A stretch of DNA of 64,000 nucleotides from Ruegeria aquimaris (GTDB lineage: Bacteria; Pseudomonadota; Alphaproteobacteria; Rhodobacterales; Rhodobacteraceae): positions 62,001 to 126,000 of the forward strand of contig NZ_JAOWLB010000006.1 of assembly GCF_025751555.1 (NCBI RefSeq), in the 5' to 3' direction. The translations under genes were made by a program, and so were the position numbers. Positions 55,101 through 63,663 of the stretch are shown one piece after another. Numbering within the stretch: position 1 is the first letter of the stretch; each line of letters opens with the position of its first letter. Under the pieces are notes generated by a model. It had not been told where the DNA came from. It did not search any database and was given only the letters and a program-made list of their open reading frames with translations.

Positions 55101-55114
55101 TTTTTGATCAAAAA
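55101..55114. promoter_or_regulatory. AT palindrome upstream of the aminotransferase gene
   Basis: TTTTTGATCAAAAA is a perfect 14-bp palindrome about 80 bp before the start codon, in a T-rich tract unusual for this genome. It may be an operator or part of the promoter's upstream element. Confidence 0.4.
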
Positions 55115-55195
55115 TTTTGACGCGGCCAGAAATCTGCGGCAAAGCTTGGCGCAACTGACTCGCCGCCCCATGCGGCAAACCGGAGGTATCTGGCC

Positions 55196-56548
55196 ATGGC
55201 CCCTGTGATCTATCCCACCACCAACCTTACCGCCACCGAACAGCTGGTGCTGGATCGCGGCAAGGGCATCTATGTCTATGACACCGACGGCAACGAGTAT
55301 ATCGAAGGTCTGGCGGGCCTGTGGTGCACCTCGCTTGGCTATGACAATGCCGAGGTGATCGGTGCGATCACCGACCAGCTGAACCGCCTGCCCTTCACCC
55401 ATTGCTTTGGCGGCAAGACCCATGAGCCGGTCATGAAACTTGCCGAAAAGCTCAAGGCGATGGTGCCGGTCGAGGATGCCTATTTCTTTTTCGGCAACTC
55501 TGGCTCGGACGCCAACGACACCCATTACAAGATGCTGCGCTATTACTTCAACGCCATCGGCAAGCCGGAAAAGCGCAAGATCATTACCCGCGAGCGCGGC
55601 TATCACGGCGTGACCGTGGCCGCCGGATCGATGACCTCGCTGCCCGCGAACCTGGCGCATTTCGATGCGCCGGTAGAGGCGCTGCACATCCTGCGCGCGG
55701 ACGCGCCGCATTACTATTCCGGGCGGAAGGGCAACGAGACCGAGGCGCAGTTCGTCGACCGTATCCTCGACAATCTGGAACAGCAGATCCTGGCCGAGGG
55801 TGCCGATACCATCGCGGCGATGATCGTCGAGCCGATCACCGGCGCCTCGGGCGTGATCGTGCCACCCGAGGGCTACTACGAAAAGCTCCAGGCGCTGCTG
55901 CGCAAGCATGGCATTCTGGTCTGGGCGGACGAGGTGATCTGTGGCTTTGGCCGCACCGGCGCCGATTTCGGCTGCACCACCATGGGGATCAAGCCCGACC
56001 TGATGACCTTTGCCAAGCAGCTCAGCTCGGCCTATTTCCCTATCTCGGCCTCTGTCATCCCGGGCTGGATGTATGAAAAGATGGTCGCGCCCTCGGCAGC
56101 GGTCGGGATGTTCGGCCATGGCTATACCTATTCCGGGCATCCGGTGGCCTGTGCAGCGGCGCTCAAGACGCTGGAGATCTACGAGCGCGACAAGACCTTC
56201 GATCATGCGGCCGAGGTGGGCGCCTACATGCAGGCGCAACTGCGCGCGATCTTCACCGACCATCCGCTGGTGGGCGAGGTGCGCGGCAAGGGGCTGATCG
56301 CAGCGATTGAGCTGGTGTCCAACAAGACCACTGGTGCCACCATCGAAAAGGGCGCGGGCGGGGCCGCCGTGCAGCGGCTGGCCCAGCAAAACGGGTTGCT
56401 GCTTCGCGCGCTTGCGGGGAACTCGGTCGCGCTCTGTCCGCCGCTGATTATCACCAGGGAAGAGGTGGACGAGATGCTGCGCCGCCTCAAGAACGCCGTC
56501 GACGGCGCCTATGCCGAGTTGAAGGACAAAGGCCTGCTCGCCGCCTGA
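55196..56548 (+). CDS. Class III PLP-dependent aminotransferase
   Basis: 450 residues from the ATG at 55196, with CGGAGG upstream. Fold type I: GLAGLWCTSLGY near the N-terminus, PLP-phosphate loop FGNSGSDANDTHYK, ERGYHGVTVAAGS, the aspartate in WADEVICGFGRTG and the Schiff-base lysine in TFAKQLSSAYFPIS. It belongs to the omega-amino-acid/amine:pyruvate group; the donor amine (taurine, beta-alanine, putrescine or other) cannot be read. It appears to be a single-gene unit. Confidence 0.88.
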   Translation: MAPVIYPTTNLTATEQLVLDRGKGIYVYDTDGNEYIEGLAGLWCTSLGYDNAEVIGAITDQLNRLPFTHCFGGKTHEPVMKLAEKLKAMVPVEDAYFFFGNSGSDANDTHYKMLRYYFNAIGKPEKRKIITRERGYHGVTVAAGSMTSLPANLAHFDAPVEALHILRADAPHYYSGRKGNETEAQFVDRILDNLEQQILAEGADTIAAMIVEPITGASGVIVPPEGYYEKLQALLRKHGILVWADEVICGFGRTGADFGCTTMGIKPDLMTFAKQLSSAYFPISASVIPGWMYEKMVAPSAAVGMFGHGYTYSGHPVACAAALKTLEIYERDKTFDHAAEVGAYMQAQLRAIFTDHPLVGEVRGKGLIAAIELVSNKTTGATIEKGAGGAAVQRLAQQNGLLLRALAGNSVALCPPLIITREEVDEMLRRLKNAVDGAYAELKDKGLLAA

Positions 56549-56602
56549 GCCTTCGACCTTTGGCGCATGGACATACCGCGCGCGCCCGGGCGATGCTGAG
56601 GC

Positions 56603-57376
56603 ATGGAGCGCGACTCTGACATCCCGGCATCCGGTCGTACCGGACGCGCCGCCCATGTGGCGGCGCTTCTTGTTGCGGGCCTCGCTCCTGCGCCCGCAAT
56701 CGGCGAGGCCGATTGCACCAGCGACGCGATGATCGTGTTCGACGCCTCCGGCTCGATGGCCGAGATGGGGTATAACGGTCTCGACAGGCCCCGTATCCTC
56801 GACGCGCGCGAGGCGATGCATGACACCCTGCCCCGCATCGCCGCGCTGCGCCGGTTGGGTCTGGTCACCTATGGTGCCGCCATGGACGGCGCAGCGGACG
56901 GTGATCTGTGCAAGAGGGTCTCGATGCCCTTAGCCCCCAGCCCCGATGCAGCGGGGCCGATCCTGAATCTCATCGACAAGATCGAACCCGATGGCAACAC
57001 TGCGCTGACCGATGCCGTCAACCTTGCCGCGCAGGTGTTCGACCAGCCGCCCCGCCCCGGCGTCATTGTGCTGGTCACCGATGGTGAAGAGACCTGCGGC
57101 GGCGCGCCCTGTGCGCTGGCGGCCGATCTGGCGCGTACCGCGCCCGACCTGACCGTACATGTCATCGGATTTCGCGTGCGTTCGCAGTTCTTTGGCTGGG
57201 AGGGGGGCGACGGCAATCCCATCGTCCTCGAAACGATCAGCCCGACCGAATGCCTGGCCCAGGCCACCGGCGGCGAATATGTCTCGACCGAGACGGTTGA
57301 AGAGTTGATCCGCGCCCTGAACCAGACGCTGGGCTGCCCGCTCTACAGCGCGCTGGCGCCGCTCAGAACGCCTTGA
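56603..57376 (+). CDS. Exported von Willebrand factor A domain protein
   Basis: 257 residues. A likely signal peptide (VAALLVAGLAPAPAIGEA) leads to a vWA domain with the full MIDAS: DASGSM (about 49-54), the threonine in DGNTALTDAV and the aspartate in LVTDGEETCGG. Paired cysteines suggest a periplasmic, disulphide-bonded protein. Its partner is unknown. The 3' end overlaps the convergent Lrp-type gene by 14 bp. Confidence 0.82.
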   Translation: MERDSDIPASGRTGRAAHVAALLVAGLAPAPAIGEADCTSDAMIVFDASGSMAEMGYNGLDRPRILDAREAMHDTLPRIAALRRLGLVTYGAAMDGAADGDLCKRVSMPLAPSPDAAGPILNLIDKIEPDGNTALTDAVNLAAQVFDQPPRPGVIVLVTDGEETCGGAPCALAADLARTAPDLTVHVIGFRVRSQFFGWEGGDGNPIVLETISPTECLAQATGGEYVSTETVEELIRALNQTLGCPLYSALAPLRTP

Positions 57377-57602
57377 ACGTCATCGTGGTCAGCGAGCGTT
57401 CGATATTGGGGATCACCAGCAGGTGGTCATTGATATATTTGCCCACATCCGCGCCCGCCGGAATGTAGAGCTTCATCAACAGGTCGTATTCGCCGCTGGT
57501 GGAATAGAGCTCGGAATGAATCTCGCGCAGCGCGATATCCTCGGCCACCTTGTAGGTGCTGCCGGGCTTGCAGCGGATCTGGATGAATACGCAGGTGGTC
57601 AT
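57363..57602 (-). CDS. Stand-alone Lrp/AsnC ligand-binding (RAM) domain protein
   Basis: 79 residues: only the ferredoxin-like effector domain of Lrp/AsnC regulators ([41 protein letters not shown]), without a DNA-binding helix-turn-helix. Such proteins form dimers to octamers and may bind amino acids or mix with full-length Lrp proteins. Divergent from hisB by 160 bp. Confidence 0.85.
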   Translation of the reverse strand: MTTCVFIQIRCKPGSTYKVAEDIALREIHSELYSTSGEYDLLMKLYIPAGADVGKYINDHLLVIPNIERSLTTMTFKAF

Positions 57603-57762
57603 GCCGCCTCACTTATGCTGTTTCGGCCAAAGGCTGACACGCGCCGCCATCGGGTGCAATCCCCTGTTTTCGCGCAACAGATCGCGGGGCGCGTGTCGCG
57701 GCACTCTGGCTTTTGCGCGCGCCTCGTGCCAAAAGCCAGCCAAGATCAGAAGGAACCCGCCC

Positions 57763-58350
57763 ATGCGCCGTGCCAGCATCAGCCGCCAGACCGCCGAGAC
57801 CGAGATCTCGGTCGAACTCAATCTCGACGGGACCGGAGCCTATGACAACCAAACCGGTGTCGGCTTCTTCGACCACATGCTGGACCAGCTGGCGCGCCAT
57901 TCGCTGATCGACATGACGATCCGCGCCAAGGGCGACTATCACATCGACGACCACCACACGGTCGAGGATACCGGCATCGCGCTGGGTCAGGCGCTGAGCG
58001 CGGCCCTTGGCGACAAGCGCGGCATCCGCCGCTATGGCGAATGCCACCTGCCGATGGACGACGCGCAGGTGCGTTGTGCGCTCGACCTGTCGGGGCGCCC
58101 TTTCCTTGTGTGGAACGTGGACCTGCCGACAGCCAAGATCGGCACATTCGACACCGAGCTGGTGCGCGAGTTCTTTCAGGCCCTCAGCACCCATGGCGGC
58201 ATCACACTGCATGTGGACCAGTTGCACGGGCTGAACAGCCACCACATCGCCGAGGCCGCGTTCAAGGCGGTGGCCCGTGCCCTGCGTCAGGCGGTCGAGG
58301 CCGACCCGCGCAAGGGCGACGCCATCCCCTCGACCAAGGGCACGCTCTGA
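57763..58350 (+). CDS. hisB: Imidazoleglycerol-phosphate dehydratase HisB
   Basis: 195 residues from the ATG at 57763 (AAGGAA upstream), monofunctional form. Paired metal motifs [13 protein letters not shown] with [18 protein letters not shown], and a second [21 protein letters not shown]. It catalyses step 6 of histidine synthesis. First of the his genes in this window. Confidence 0.97.
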   Translation: MRRASISRQTAETEISVELNLDGTGAYDNQTGVGFFDHMLDQLARHSLIDMTIRAKGDYHIDDHHTVEDTGIALGQALSAALGDKRGIRRYGECHLPMDDAQVRCALDLSGRPFLVWNVDLPTAKIGTFDTELVREFFQALSTHGGITLHVDQLHGLNSHHIAEAAFKAVARALRQAVEADPRKGDAIPSTKGTL

Positions 58351-58360
58351 GCAGAAGCGC

Positions 58361-58996
58361 TCAGGCCGGTTGTGCCCAACGTCCGGCAGGGCGCCGGCGC
58401 AACAGCCATTCGGCGAACAGCAGATTAGGCACCCAGCACAGCCAGCAGATCAGCGGATAGCTGGCCTCGAACCCGACGGTGAAAAGCCCCACCGGCAGAT
58501 AGAGGCGCAGCGTCACCCCCGCCAGCGTCAACGCCGCCGAGCGGAACATCCAGGCCCGGTGACGTGCGAAGTCGCGGTTCAGCGCAAACAGGATCGCCCG
58601 CGCGGTCGTGAAAAGCCAGGCCAGCGACAAGAGCGCCAGGCCGACCGCCGCGAATCGGCCCTCTTCGGTGGTCAGCGCCAGCACGAAACCCGCCAGGCCC
58701 GAGACCAGAATCACCAGCCCATATAGACGTCCCAACCAGCGATGCAGGCCGGGACGCGCCTGGCGCAGGTGTTTAGAGAATTGCAGTGGCAAGAGCAGCA
58801 AAGCGATAGGGGCCACCCCGATATGCAGATAGAGCGCCAGCGGCCTGTCTTGCAGGTGATGCAGCATCGGCTCCATCACCAGGGCTAGGTCGGCCACCAG
58901 AAACCGATAGGACCCGAGCGCGATCAACACCGAAAGCACCCACAGCACGGCAATGCCCCCACGTTGCCCGGTTCTGCCTTGTGCATTCCCTGCCAT
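58361..58996 (-). CDS. DUF2306 family membrane protein
   Basis: 211 residues with about six membrane helices. LHHLQDRPLALYLHIGVAPIALLLLPLQFSKHLRQARPGLHRWLGRLYGL and FARHRAWMFRSAALTLAGVTLRLYLP carry the histidine-rich motifs of the family (yrhP/DUF2306), which may bind haem or metal. It is divergent from the TetR gene and shares its operator-bearing promoter, so it is probably the repressed target. Confidence 0.85.
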   Translation of the reverse strand: MAGNAQGRTGQRGGIAVLWVLSVLIALGSYRFLVADLALVMEPMLHHLQDRPLALYLHIGVAPIALLLLPLQFSKHLRQARPGLHRWLGRLYGLVILVSGLAGFVLALTTEEGRFAAVGLALLSLAWLFTTARAILFALNRDFARHRAWMFRSAALTLAGVTLRLYLPVGLFTVGFEASYPLICWLCWVPNLLFAEWLLRRRPAGRWAQPA

Positions 58997-59012
58997 GACC
59001 TTCCTCCAACAA

Positions 59013-59055
59013 ACTTGACAGTGTAAAGTTAGGCGTCAGTTTGACATTGTCAAGT
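59013..59055. promoter_or_regulatory. Two TetR-type operators between DUF2306 and tetR genes
   Basis: ACTTGACAGTGTAAAGT (59013-59029) and GTTTGACATTGTCAAGT (59039-59055) are two copies of a 17-bp palindrome around TTGACA-N-TGTCAA, centres 26 bp apart. On the minus strand TTGACA (59053-59048 region) and TAACTT with a 16-bp spacer make a plausible promoter for the DUF2306 gene overlapped by both sites. Confidence 0.65.
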
Positions 59056-59075
59056 TTCTCAATCACCTTCGGTAG

Positions 59076-59690
59076 ATGACCTCAAAACCGGATCAGAAAC
59101 ATCATCACGGCAACCTGCGCGCGGCCCTGGTCGAAGCCGGGATCGCCCTGCTGGAGGAAGGCGGTGTCGAGGCCCTGACCCTGCGCAAATGCGCCGCCCG
59201 CGCGGGCGTGTCTCATGCCGCCCCCGCCCATCACTTCGACGGCCTCGCGGGCCTCAAGACCGCGATCGCCGAAGAAGGGTTTCGCCTGTTCTCGGCATTC
59301 ATGCTGGCAGCACTCGACCGTGGGCCAAAGACCCCGCGCGGGCGTCTGAAATCGCTTTGCCGGGGATATCTGGAATTTGGCCTGGAACATGGCGGCATCC
59401 TGGCGGTCATCTTCGGCGAGCGCGGATTGGGCAGCCTGATCCCCGGAAGCAGCCGCGAACAGGCGCATGCCTATCTGCTGCTGCGCGAGGCCTGCGCGCC
59501 CTTTGTGCCCGCCGGTACAAATGCGCTGATCGTCGAGGTGCAGGTGTGGTCTCTGATCCATGGTTTCACTCTGCTGTGCCTCGCAGGCGAGTTCGGCGAC
59601 GGTCGCGCGCCACTTGACGAGGGACTGTTCGACCAAGTGATCGCGCTGCTCGACCGCTTGCCGCAGGCAAGTCCGGTCGCCAACACTTGA
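59076..59690 (+). CDS. TetR/AcrR family transcriptional regulator
   Basis: 204 residues. N-terminal TetR HTH: HGNLRAALVEAGIALLEEGGVEALTLRKCAARAGVSHAAPAHHFDG, then an all-helical ligand domain (LEFGLEHGGILAVIFGE; LRACAPFV region; VWSLIHGFTLLCLAGEF). The divergent membrane-protein gene and twin operators suggest classic local auto-repression. Ligand unknown. Confidence 0.92.
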   Translation: MTSKPDQKHHHGNLRAALVEAGIALLEEGGVEALTLRKCAARAGVSHAAPAHHFDGLAGLKTAIAEEGFRLFSAFMLAALDRGPKTPRGRLKSLCRGYLEFGLEHGGILAVIFGERGLGSLIPGSSREQAHAYLLLREACAPFVPAGTNALIVEVQVWSLIHGFTLLCLAGEFGDGRAPLDEGLFDQVIALLDRLPQASPVANT

Positions 59691-59746
59691 CCCTGCCCCG
59701 GTTTCCCTCCAGTTGAAGGCAGCACCGCACAGAGGAGCCGCACCCC

Positions 59747-60385
59747 ATGCTGACCGCGATCATCGACTACGAGTCGGGCAATCTGCACTCGGCCGAAAAG
59801 GCGTTTCAGCGCATGGCGCGCGAGACCGGCGCGGGCGAGGTCGTGGTGACCTCGGACGCCGATGTGGTGGCCCGGGCCGACCGGCTGGTGCTGCCGGGCG
59901 ACGGCGCCTTTCCCGCCTGCGCGGCGGAACTGCGCGGCCACAAGGGGCTTTATGACGCGATGGTCGAGGCGGTAGAGCAGAAAGGTCGCCCCTTTCTGGG
60001 AATCTGCGTCGGCATGCAGCTCATGGCCACGACAGGGCATGAATACGAAGAGACCCCCGGCCTGGGCTGGGTCGCGGGCGACGTGGTGCGCATCACGCCT
60101 GCGGATGTCGCGCTGAAAGTGCCGCATATGGGCTGGAACGATCTGGTGATCGAAACGGAACACCCGATCTTTGCCGGGATCACCAGTGGCGATCACGTCT
60201 ATTTCGTGCATTCCTATCACTTCCGGGTCACCAATCCCGGCGAACGGCTGGCGCATGTGGATTATGGCGGGCCCGTCACAGCGGTGGTCGGACGCGACAC
60301 CATGGTTGGCCTGCAATTCCACCCCGAGAAAAGTCAGGCCATCGGCCTGCGCATGATCGGTAACTTCCTGACATGGCGTCCCTGA
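59747..60385 (+). CDS. hisH: Imidazole glycerol phosphate synthase glutaminase subunit HisH
   Basis: 212 residues. Class I amidotransferase: IIDYESGNLHSAEKA at the start, PGDGAFPACAAEL, nucleophile Cys in FLGICVGMQLM, and His/Glu in LQFHPEKSQAIGL. It feeds ammonia to HisF. It is separated from hisA and hisF by an AraC, a peroxiredoxin and a DUF2147 gene. Confidence 0.97.
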   Translation: MLTAIIDYESGNLHSAEKAFQRMARETGAGEVVVTSDADVVARADRLVLPGDGAFPACAAELRGHKGLYDAMVEAVEQKGRPFLGICVGMQLMATTGHEYEETPGLGWVAGDVVRITPADVALKVPHMGWNDLVIETEHPIFAGITSGDHVYFVHSYHFRVTNPGERLAHVDYGGPVTAVVGRDTMVGLQFHPEKSQAIGLRMIGNFLTWRP

Positions 60386-60411
60386 GAAGGGGGCCGTTTG
60401 CCGGCTCCGCT

Positions 60412-61128
60412 TCATCCTGAGCGCAGCGACATCGGCGCCACCCCATGGGCGCGGCGAAAGGCGCGGGCAAAGGCCTCGGGCGAGCCATAGGCGTAGCGCC
60501 GCGCCACCCGTTCCACCCTATCGCCGCGACCAAGATCCTGCGCCGCGAGGATCAGCCGCCAGCGCCTGAGATAGCCCATCGGGGTCTCGCCCACCTGCGC
60601 GGCGAAAAGCTCGGCAAAACGTGACAGCGACAGACCGGCCTCGGCCGCCAGATCGAGATTGGTCCAGACCCGGCCCGGATGGTCATGTATTGCCACGATA
60701 GCCCGGCTGAGGCGCGGATCGGCGAGCCCGGCCAACAGACCCGGACGGGTCGCCCCCTGCGCGATCTGGTCCCGCAACAGCCGCACCATCAGCACCTCGC
60801 CCAACCGGTTGATCACCGATTGCGCTCCGCAACGCCGCGCGGCGACTTCGACCCGGATCAGTTCCACCACCGCGCGCGCCTCGGGATCGGCACTCAGATC
60901 GAAACGCACCACTTCGGGCAGCGCGGCCAGGAACGGGTTGCTCTCTCCCGACCAACTGACCCGCGCCGCAAAAATCGGATCACCCGCCTGCCCCGTGCCC
61001 GCAGGATAGAACAGCAATTCGCCCGGCGCCCCGTCACCCCCAGCCAAGGCCAGCAGATTGGCTTCCTCTGGCGCGGCAGCCTCGACCCGCAGCTGGAACC
61101 GCTCCATCAATGTTGTCAGCCTGTCCAT
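60412..61128 (-). CDS. AraC family transcriptional regulator (cupin + HTH)
   Basis: 238 residues from the ATG at 61128; a longer in-frame start at 61203 would lie against the peroxiredoxin promoter. The N-terminal half is an AraC-type cupin (LLFYPAGTGQAGDPIFAARVSW...FDLSADPEARAVVELI). The C-terminal half has two HTH motifs: TNLDLAAEAGLSLSRFAELFAAQVGETPMGYLRRWRL and DRVERVARRYAYGSPEAFARAFRRAHG. It is divergent from the peroxiredoxin-like gene, its probable target. Confidence 0.87.
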   Translation of the reverse strand: MDRLTTLMERFQLRVEAAAPEEANLLALAGGDGAPGELLFYPAGTGQAGDPIFAARVSWSGESNPFLAALPEVVRFDLSADPEARAVVELIRVEVAARRCGAQSVINRLGEVLMVRLLRDQIAQGATRPGLLAGLADPRLSRAIVAIHDHPGRVWTNLDLAAEAGLSLSRFAELFAAQVGETPMGYLRRWRLILAAQDLGRGDRVERVARRYAYGSPEAFARAFRRAHGVAPMSLRSG

Positions 61129-61221
61129 GCCAATATCGGAGCCTTTGTTAGGTATTTCGGATTTCCCGAACACTAACCCCTGCGATAAGGCGGTGCAATT
61201 CACATCCCAAGGAGATCTCCG

Positions 61222-61761
61222 ATGCTGATGCCCCGCCAGACCACCCCAACCCTGTCGCTGCCGCTGGTGGGCGGTGGCCGGTTCGACCTAAGTGCTGAAA
61301 CCTCGAAACGTGGCACGCTGATCTGCTTCTATCGTGGCCTGCACTGCCCGATCTGCGCCACCTATCTGAAAGAGCTGGAGAAGCGGGTCGCGGATTTTGC
61401 CGAACGCGGCGTGGCCTGCGTGGCCGTCAGCTCGGACAGCGAAGAGCGAGCGCAGGCGATGGCGGAAAAAGTCGGGGGCGAGCGCTCTTTGCGCTTTGCC
61501 TATGGTCTGCCACTGGCAGAGGCGCGTGACTGGGGGCTCTATATCTCGACCTCGCGCGGCAAGACCTCTATCGGAATCGAGGAACCCGCGCTGTTTTCCG
61601 AACCTGGCCTGTTCCTCGTCACGCCCGAGCGGACGCTCTACTACGGGGCCGTTCAAACAATGCCCTTTGTCCGGCCGCATTTCTCGGAACTGGTGGCAGC
61701 GCTGGATTTCGCGATCCCCAACAACTATCCCGCGCGCGGTGAATATACCGGCGCTGTCTGA
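61222..61761 (+). CDS. Peroxiredoxin-like AhpC/TSA family protein
   Basis: 179 residues from the ATG at 61222, with AAGGAGAT upstream. Thioredoxin fold with RGTLICFYRGLHCPICATYLKELE, where the peroxidatic cysteine sits in a CxxC pair (HCPIC), and DFAERGVACVAVSSDS. Family members reduce peroxides using thiols. Paired with the divergent AraC regulator. Confidence 0.87.
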   Translation: MLMPRQTTPTLSLPLVGGGRFDLSAETSKRGTLICFYRGLHCPICATYLKELEKRVADFAERGVACVAVSSDSEERAQAMAEKVGGERSLRFAYGLPLAEARDWGLYISTSRGKTSIGIEEPALFSEPGLFLVTPERTLYYGAVQTMPFVRPHFSELVAALDFAIPNNYPARGEYTGAV

Positions 61762-61804
61762 GCATGCGACAGGTGGCAGGGGCAGCTCCCCTGCCCCATC
61801 TGGC

Positions 61805-62203
61805 CTAGTCGACGCGTTTCCAGGTCTGGCCACGGCAGATCAGGCCGCCAGCCACACAGCCCTTGACCGTCAGCGCATTGCCCGAGAGCGACATTTTCGA
61901 GCCATAGGTCTTGCCCGAATCCGGTGCCCAGATCTGACCCCCGGAATAGGAGCCATCATCCCCCGGCTGCATGTCCCACAACATGCGCTTGCCCTTGTGT
62001 TCGTAGTCGGTCTGCTCTGCCCCGTCCTTGTCAAAAGCGGTCTTGATGGTCCCGCAGACATTCGACCCGCAAGGCGCGACCGCAACGTGAAGATAGCCGC
62101 CGGTATCCCCCGGTTCGGTTTTCCAGGTACCTGCCGCCGGGTCAGCCATGGCGGCACCGGCAACACCTAGGCCAAGCGCAGCAGCAAGAATCAGTCTGTT
62201 CAT
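61805..62203 (-). CDS. DUF2147 family exported protein
   Basis: 132 residues. A signal peptide ([21 protein letters not shown]) precedes the DUF2147 core: [81 protein letters not shown]. Cysteines suggest disulphides. Function unknown in the family. Confidence 0.87.
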   Translation of the reverse strand: MNRLILAAALGLGVAGAAMADPAAGTWKTEPGDTGGYLHVAVAPCGSNVCGTIKTAFDKDGAEQTDYEHKGKRMLWDMQPGDDGSYSGGQIWAPDSGKTYGSKMSLSGNALTVKGCVAGGLICRGQTWKRVD

Positions 62204-62336
62204 GTGTATTCCCTCCTGTTTGCGTCAGTTTGGCGCTCCCGGCGACGGTCGGGCAAGGCTGACTTTGGGTCGCGTTGCATCGCCTCGCTGTCTTGTGCCA
62301 TATCGCGCCAGACACTCAGCAGAAAGCCGCTTGCCC

Positions 62337-63059
62337 ATGATCCTCTACCCCGCAATCGACCTCAAGGATGGCCAGGCCGTGCGTCTCGTACATGGCGAGA
62401 TGGACCACGCCACCGTGTTCAATGACAATCCCGCCGCGCAGGCGCAGGAATTCGTCGCGGCGGGCTGCGAATGGCTGCATCTGGTCGACCTGAACGGCGC
62501 CTTTGCCGGTGAGCCGGTCAACGCCGCCCCGGTCGAGGCGATCCTGGCGCAGTGCAAGGTGCCCGCGCAGCTGGGCGGCGGCATCCGCGACATGGCCACC
62601 ATCGAACGCTGGCTGGACAAGGGGCTGGCCCGGGTCATCCTGGGCACCGTGGCGGTCGAGAACCCCGCTCTGGTGCGCGAGGCCGCGCGCGCCTTCCCCG
62701 GCAAGGTGGCCGTGGGTATCGACGCCCGCAACGGCCGCGTCGCCACCAAGGGCTGGGCGGAAGAGACCGATGTGATGGTTACCGATCTGGCCAAATCATT
62801 CGAGGATGCGGGCGTTGCCGCCATCATCTATACCGACATCCTGCGCGATGGCGCGATGAAGGGCCCGAATGTCGAAGCCACCGCCGATTTGGCCCGTGCC
62901 GTGTCGATCCCGGTCATCGCCTCGGGCGGGGTGTCCTCGCTGGAGGATCTGATTGCGCTGCGCGATTGTGGCGCCGCATTGAACGGCGCGATCTCGGGCC
63001 GGGCGCTCTATGACGGGGCGTTGGACCTCAAGCAAGCGCTGAGCGCGCTCAAGGGTTGA
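62337..63059 (+). CDS. hisA: Phosphoribosylformimino-AICAR-phosphate isomerase HisA
   Basis: 240 residues from the ATG at 62337. TIM barrel with catalytic Asp8 in [14 protein letters not shown] and the second Asp in [13 protein letters not shown]; phosphate loops [14 protein letters not shown] and [15 protein letters not shown]. It carries out the fourth step of histidine synthesis. A stem-loop follows. Confidence 0.97.
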   Translation: MILYPAIDLKDGQAVRLVHGEMDHATVFNDNPAAQAQEFVAAGCEWLHLVDLNGAFAGEPVNAAPVEAILAQCKVPAQLGGGIRDMATIERWLDKGLARVILGTVAVENPALVREAARAFPGKVAVGIDARNGRVATKGWAEETDVMVTDLAKSFEDAGVAAIIYTDILRDGAMKGPNVEATADLARAVSIPVIASGGVSSLEDLIALRDCGAALNGAISGRALYDGALDLKQALSALKG

Positions 63060-63071
63060 GCGCTGCGACAC

Positions 63072-63099
63072 AGCGCCCGGTTTCGATGCCGGGCGCTTT
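63072..63099 (+). terminator. Hairpin after hisA
   Basis: A perfect 9-bp stem AGCGCCCGG / CCGGGCGCT, 8-nt loop, 12 bp after the stop. Only TTTG follows, so read-through to the DUF2867 and hisF genes is likely. Confidence 0.5.
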
Positions 63100-63135
63100 G
63101 CTGTGTGATCCGGGCAGACCGCAAGGGGACCGCCC

Positions 63136-63630
63136 ATGACCCGCACCTACCCTATTGTCGAAAAGACCCCGCTGCCCGCAACCGCGCAGCTTTGGCGGGC
63201 TGTAGAGCCCGGCGATTTCATCGACGGCTATGCGGTAGAGAGCCGGATATCGCCGCGCGCGGCCGCCGAGATTGGGCTGGCCCTGCCCGGCTGGGCAAAT
63301 GCCCTCATGCGCCTGCGCAACTGGATCGTGCGGCCGCTGGGCCTCAAGACCGAGGTATCCGACAGCGGTGACAAGGCGATCTTTCCGGTCACCTACGAGG
63401 ATGCGGAGGAGCTGATCCTGGGCGCCGATGACAGCCACCTGAACTTTCGCATCTCGCTGGTGCAACAGGCCGGGCGGCTGCACATGGCGACCTGGGTGCA
63501 TCGCAACAACCTGCTGGGGCGGGTCTATCTGGCGGTGGTGATGCCGTTCCACATCCTGATCGTGCGCGGGGCCATGCGCCGCATCGCCCGGCACGGCGGC
63601 GCGATTGCATCCGCGCCGGGGGCACAGTAA
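63136..63630 (+). CDS. DUF2867 domain protein
   Basis: 164 residues. The START/SRPBCC-like DUF2867 fold runs from FIDGYAVESRISPRAAAEIGLALPGW to DSHLNFRISLVQQAGRLHMATWVHRNNLLGRVYLAVVMPFHILIVRGAMRRI. It probably binds a hydrophobic ligand; role unknown. It lies between hisA and hisF on the same strand, so it may ride on the his transcript. Confidence 0.83.
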   Translation: MTRTYPIVEKTPLPATAQLWRAVEPGDFIDGYAVESRISPRAAAEIGLALPGWANALMRLRNWIVRPLGLKTEVSDSGDKAIFPVTYEDAEELILGADDSHLNFRISLVQQAGRLHMATWVHRNNLLGRVYLAVVMPFHILIVRGAMRRIARHGGAIASAPGAQ

Positions 63631-63663
63631 AGACGGGCGACCCCGGCAACCCGCGAGCCTGCC

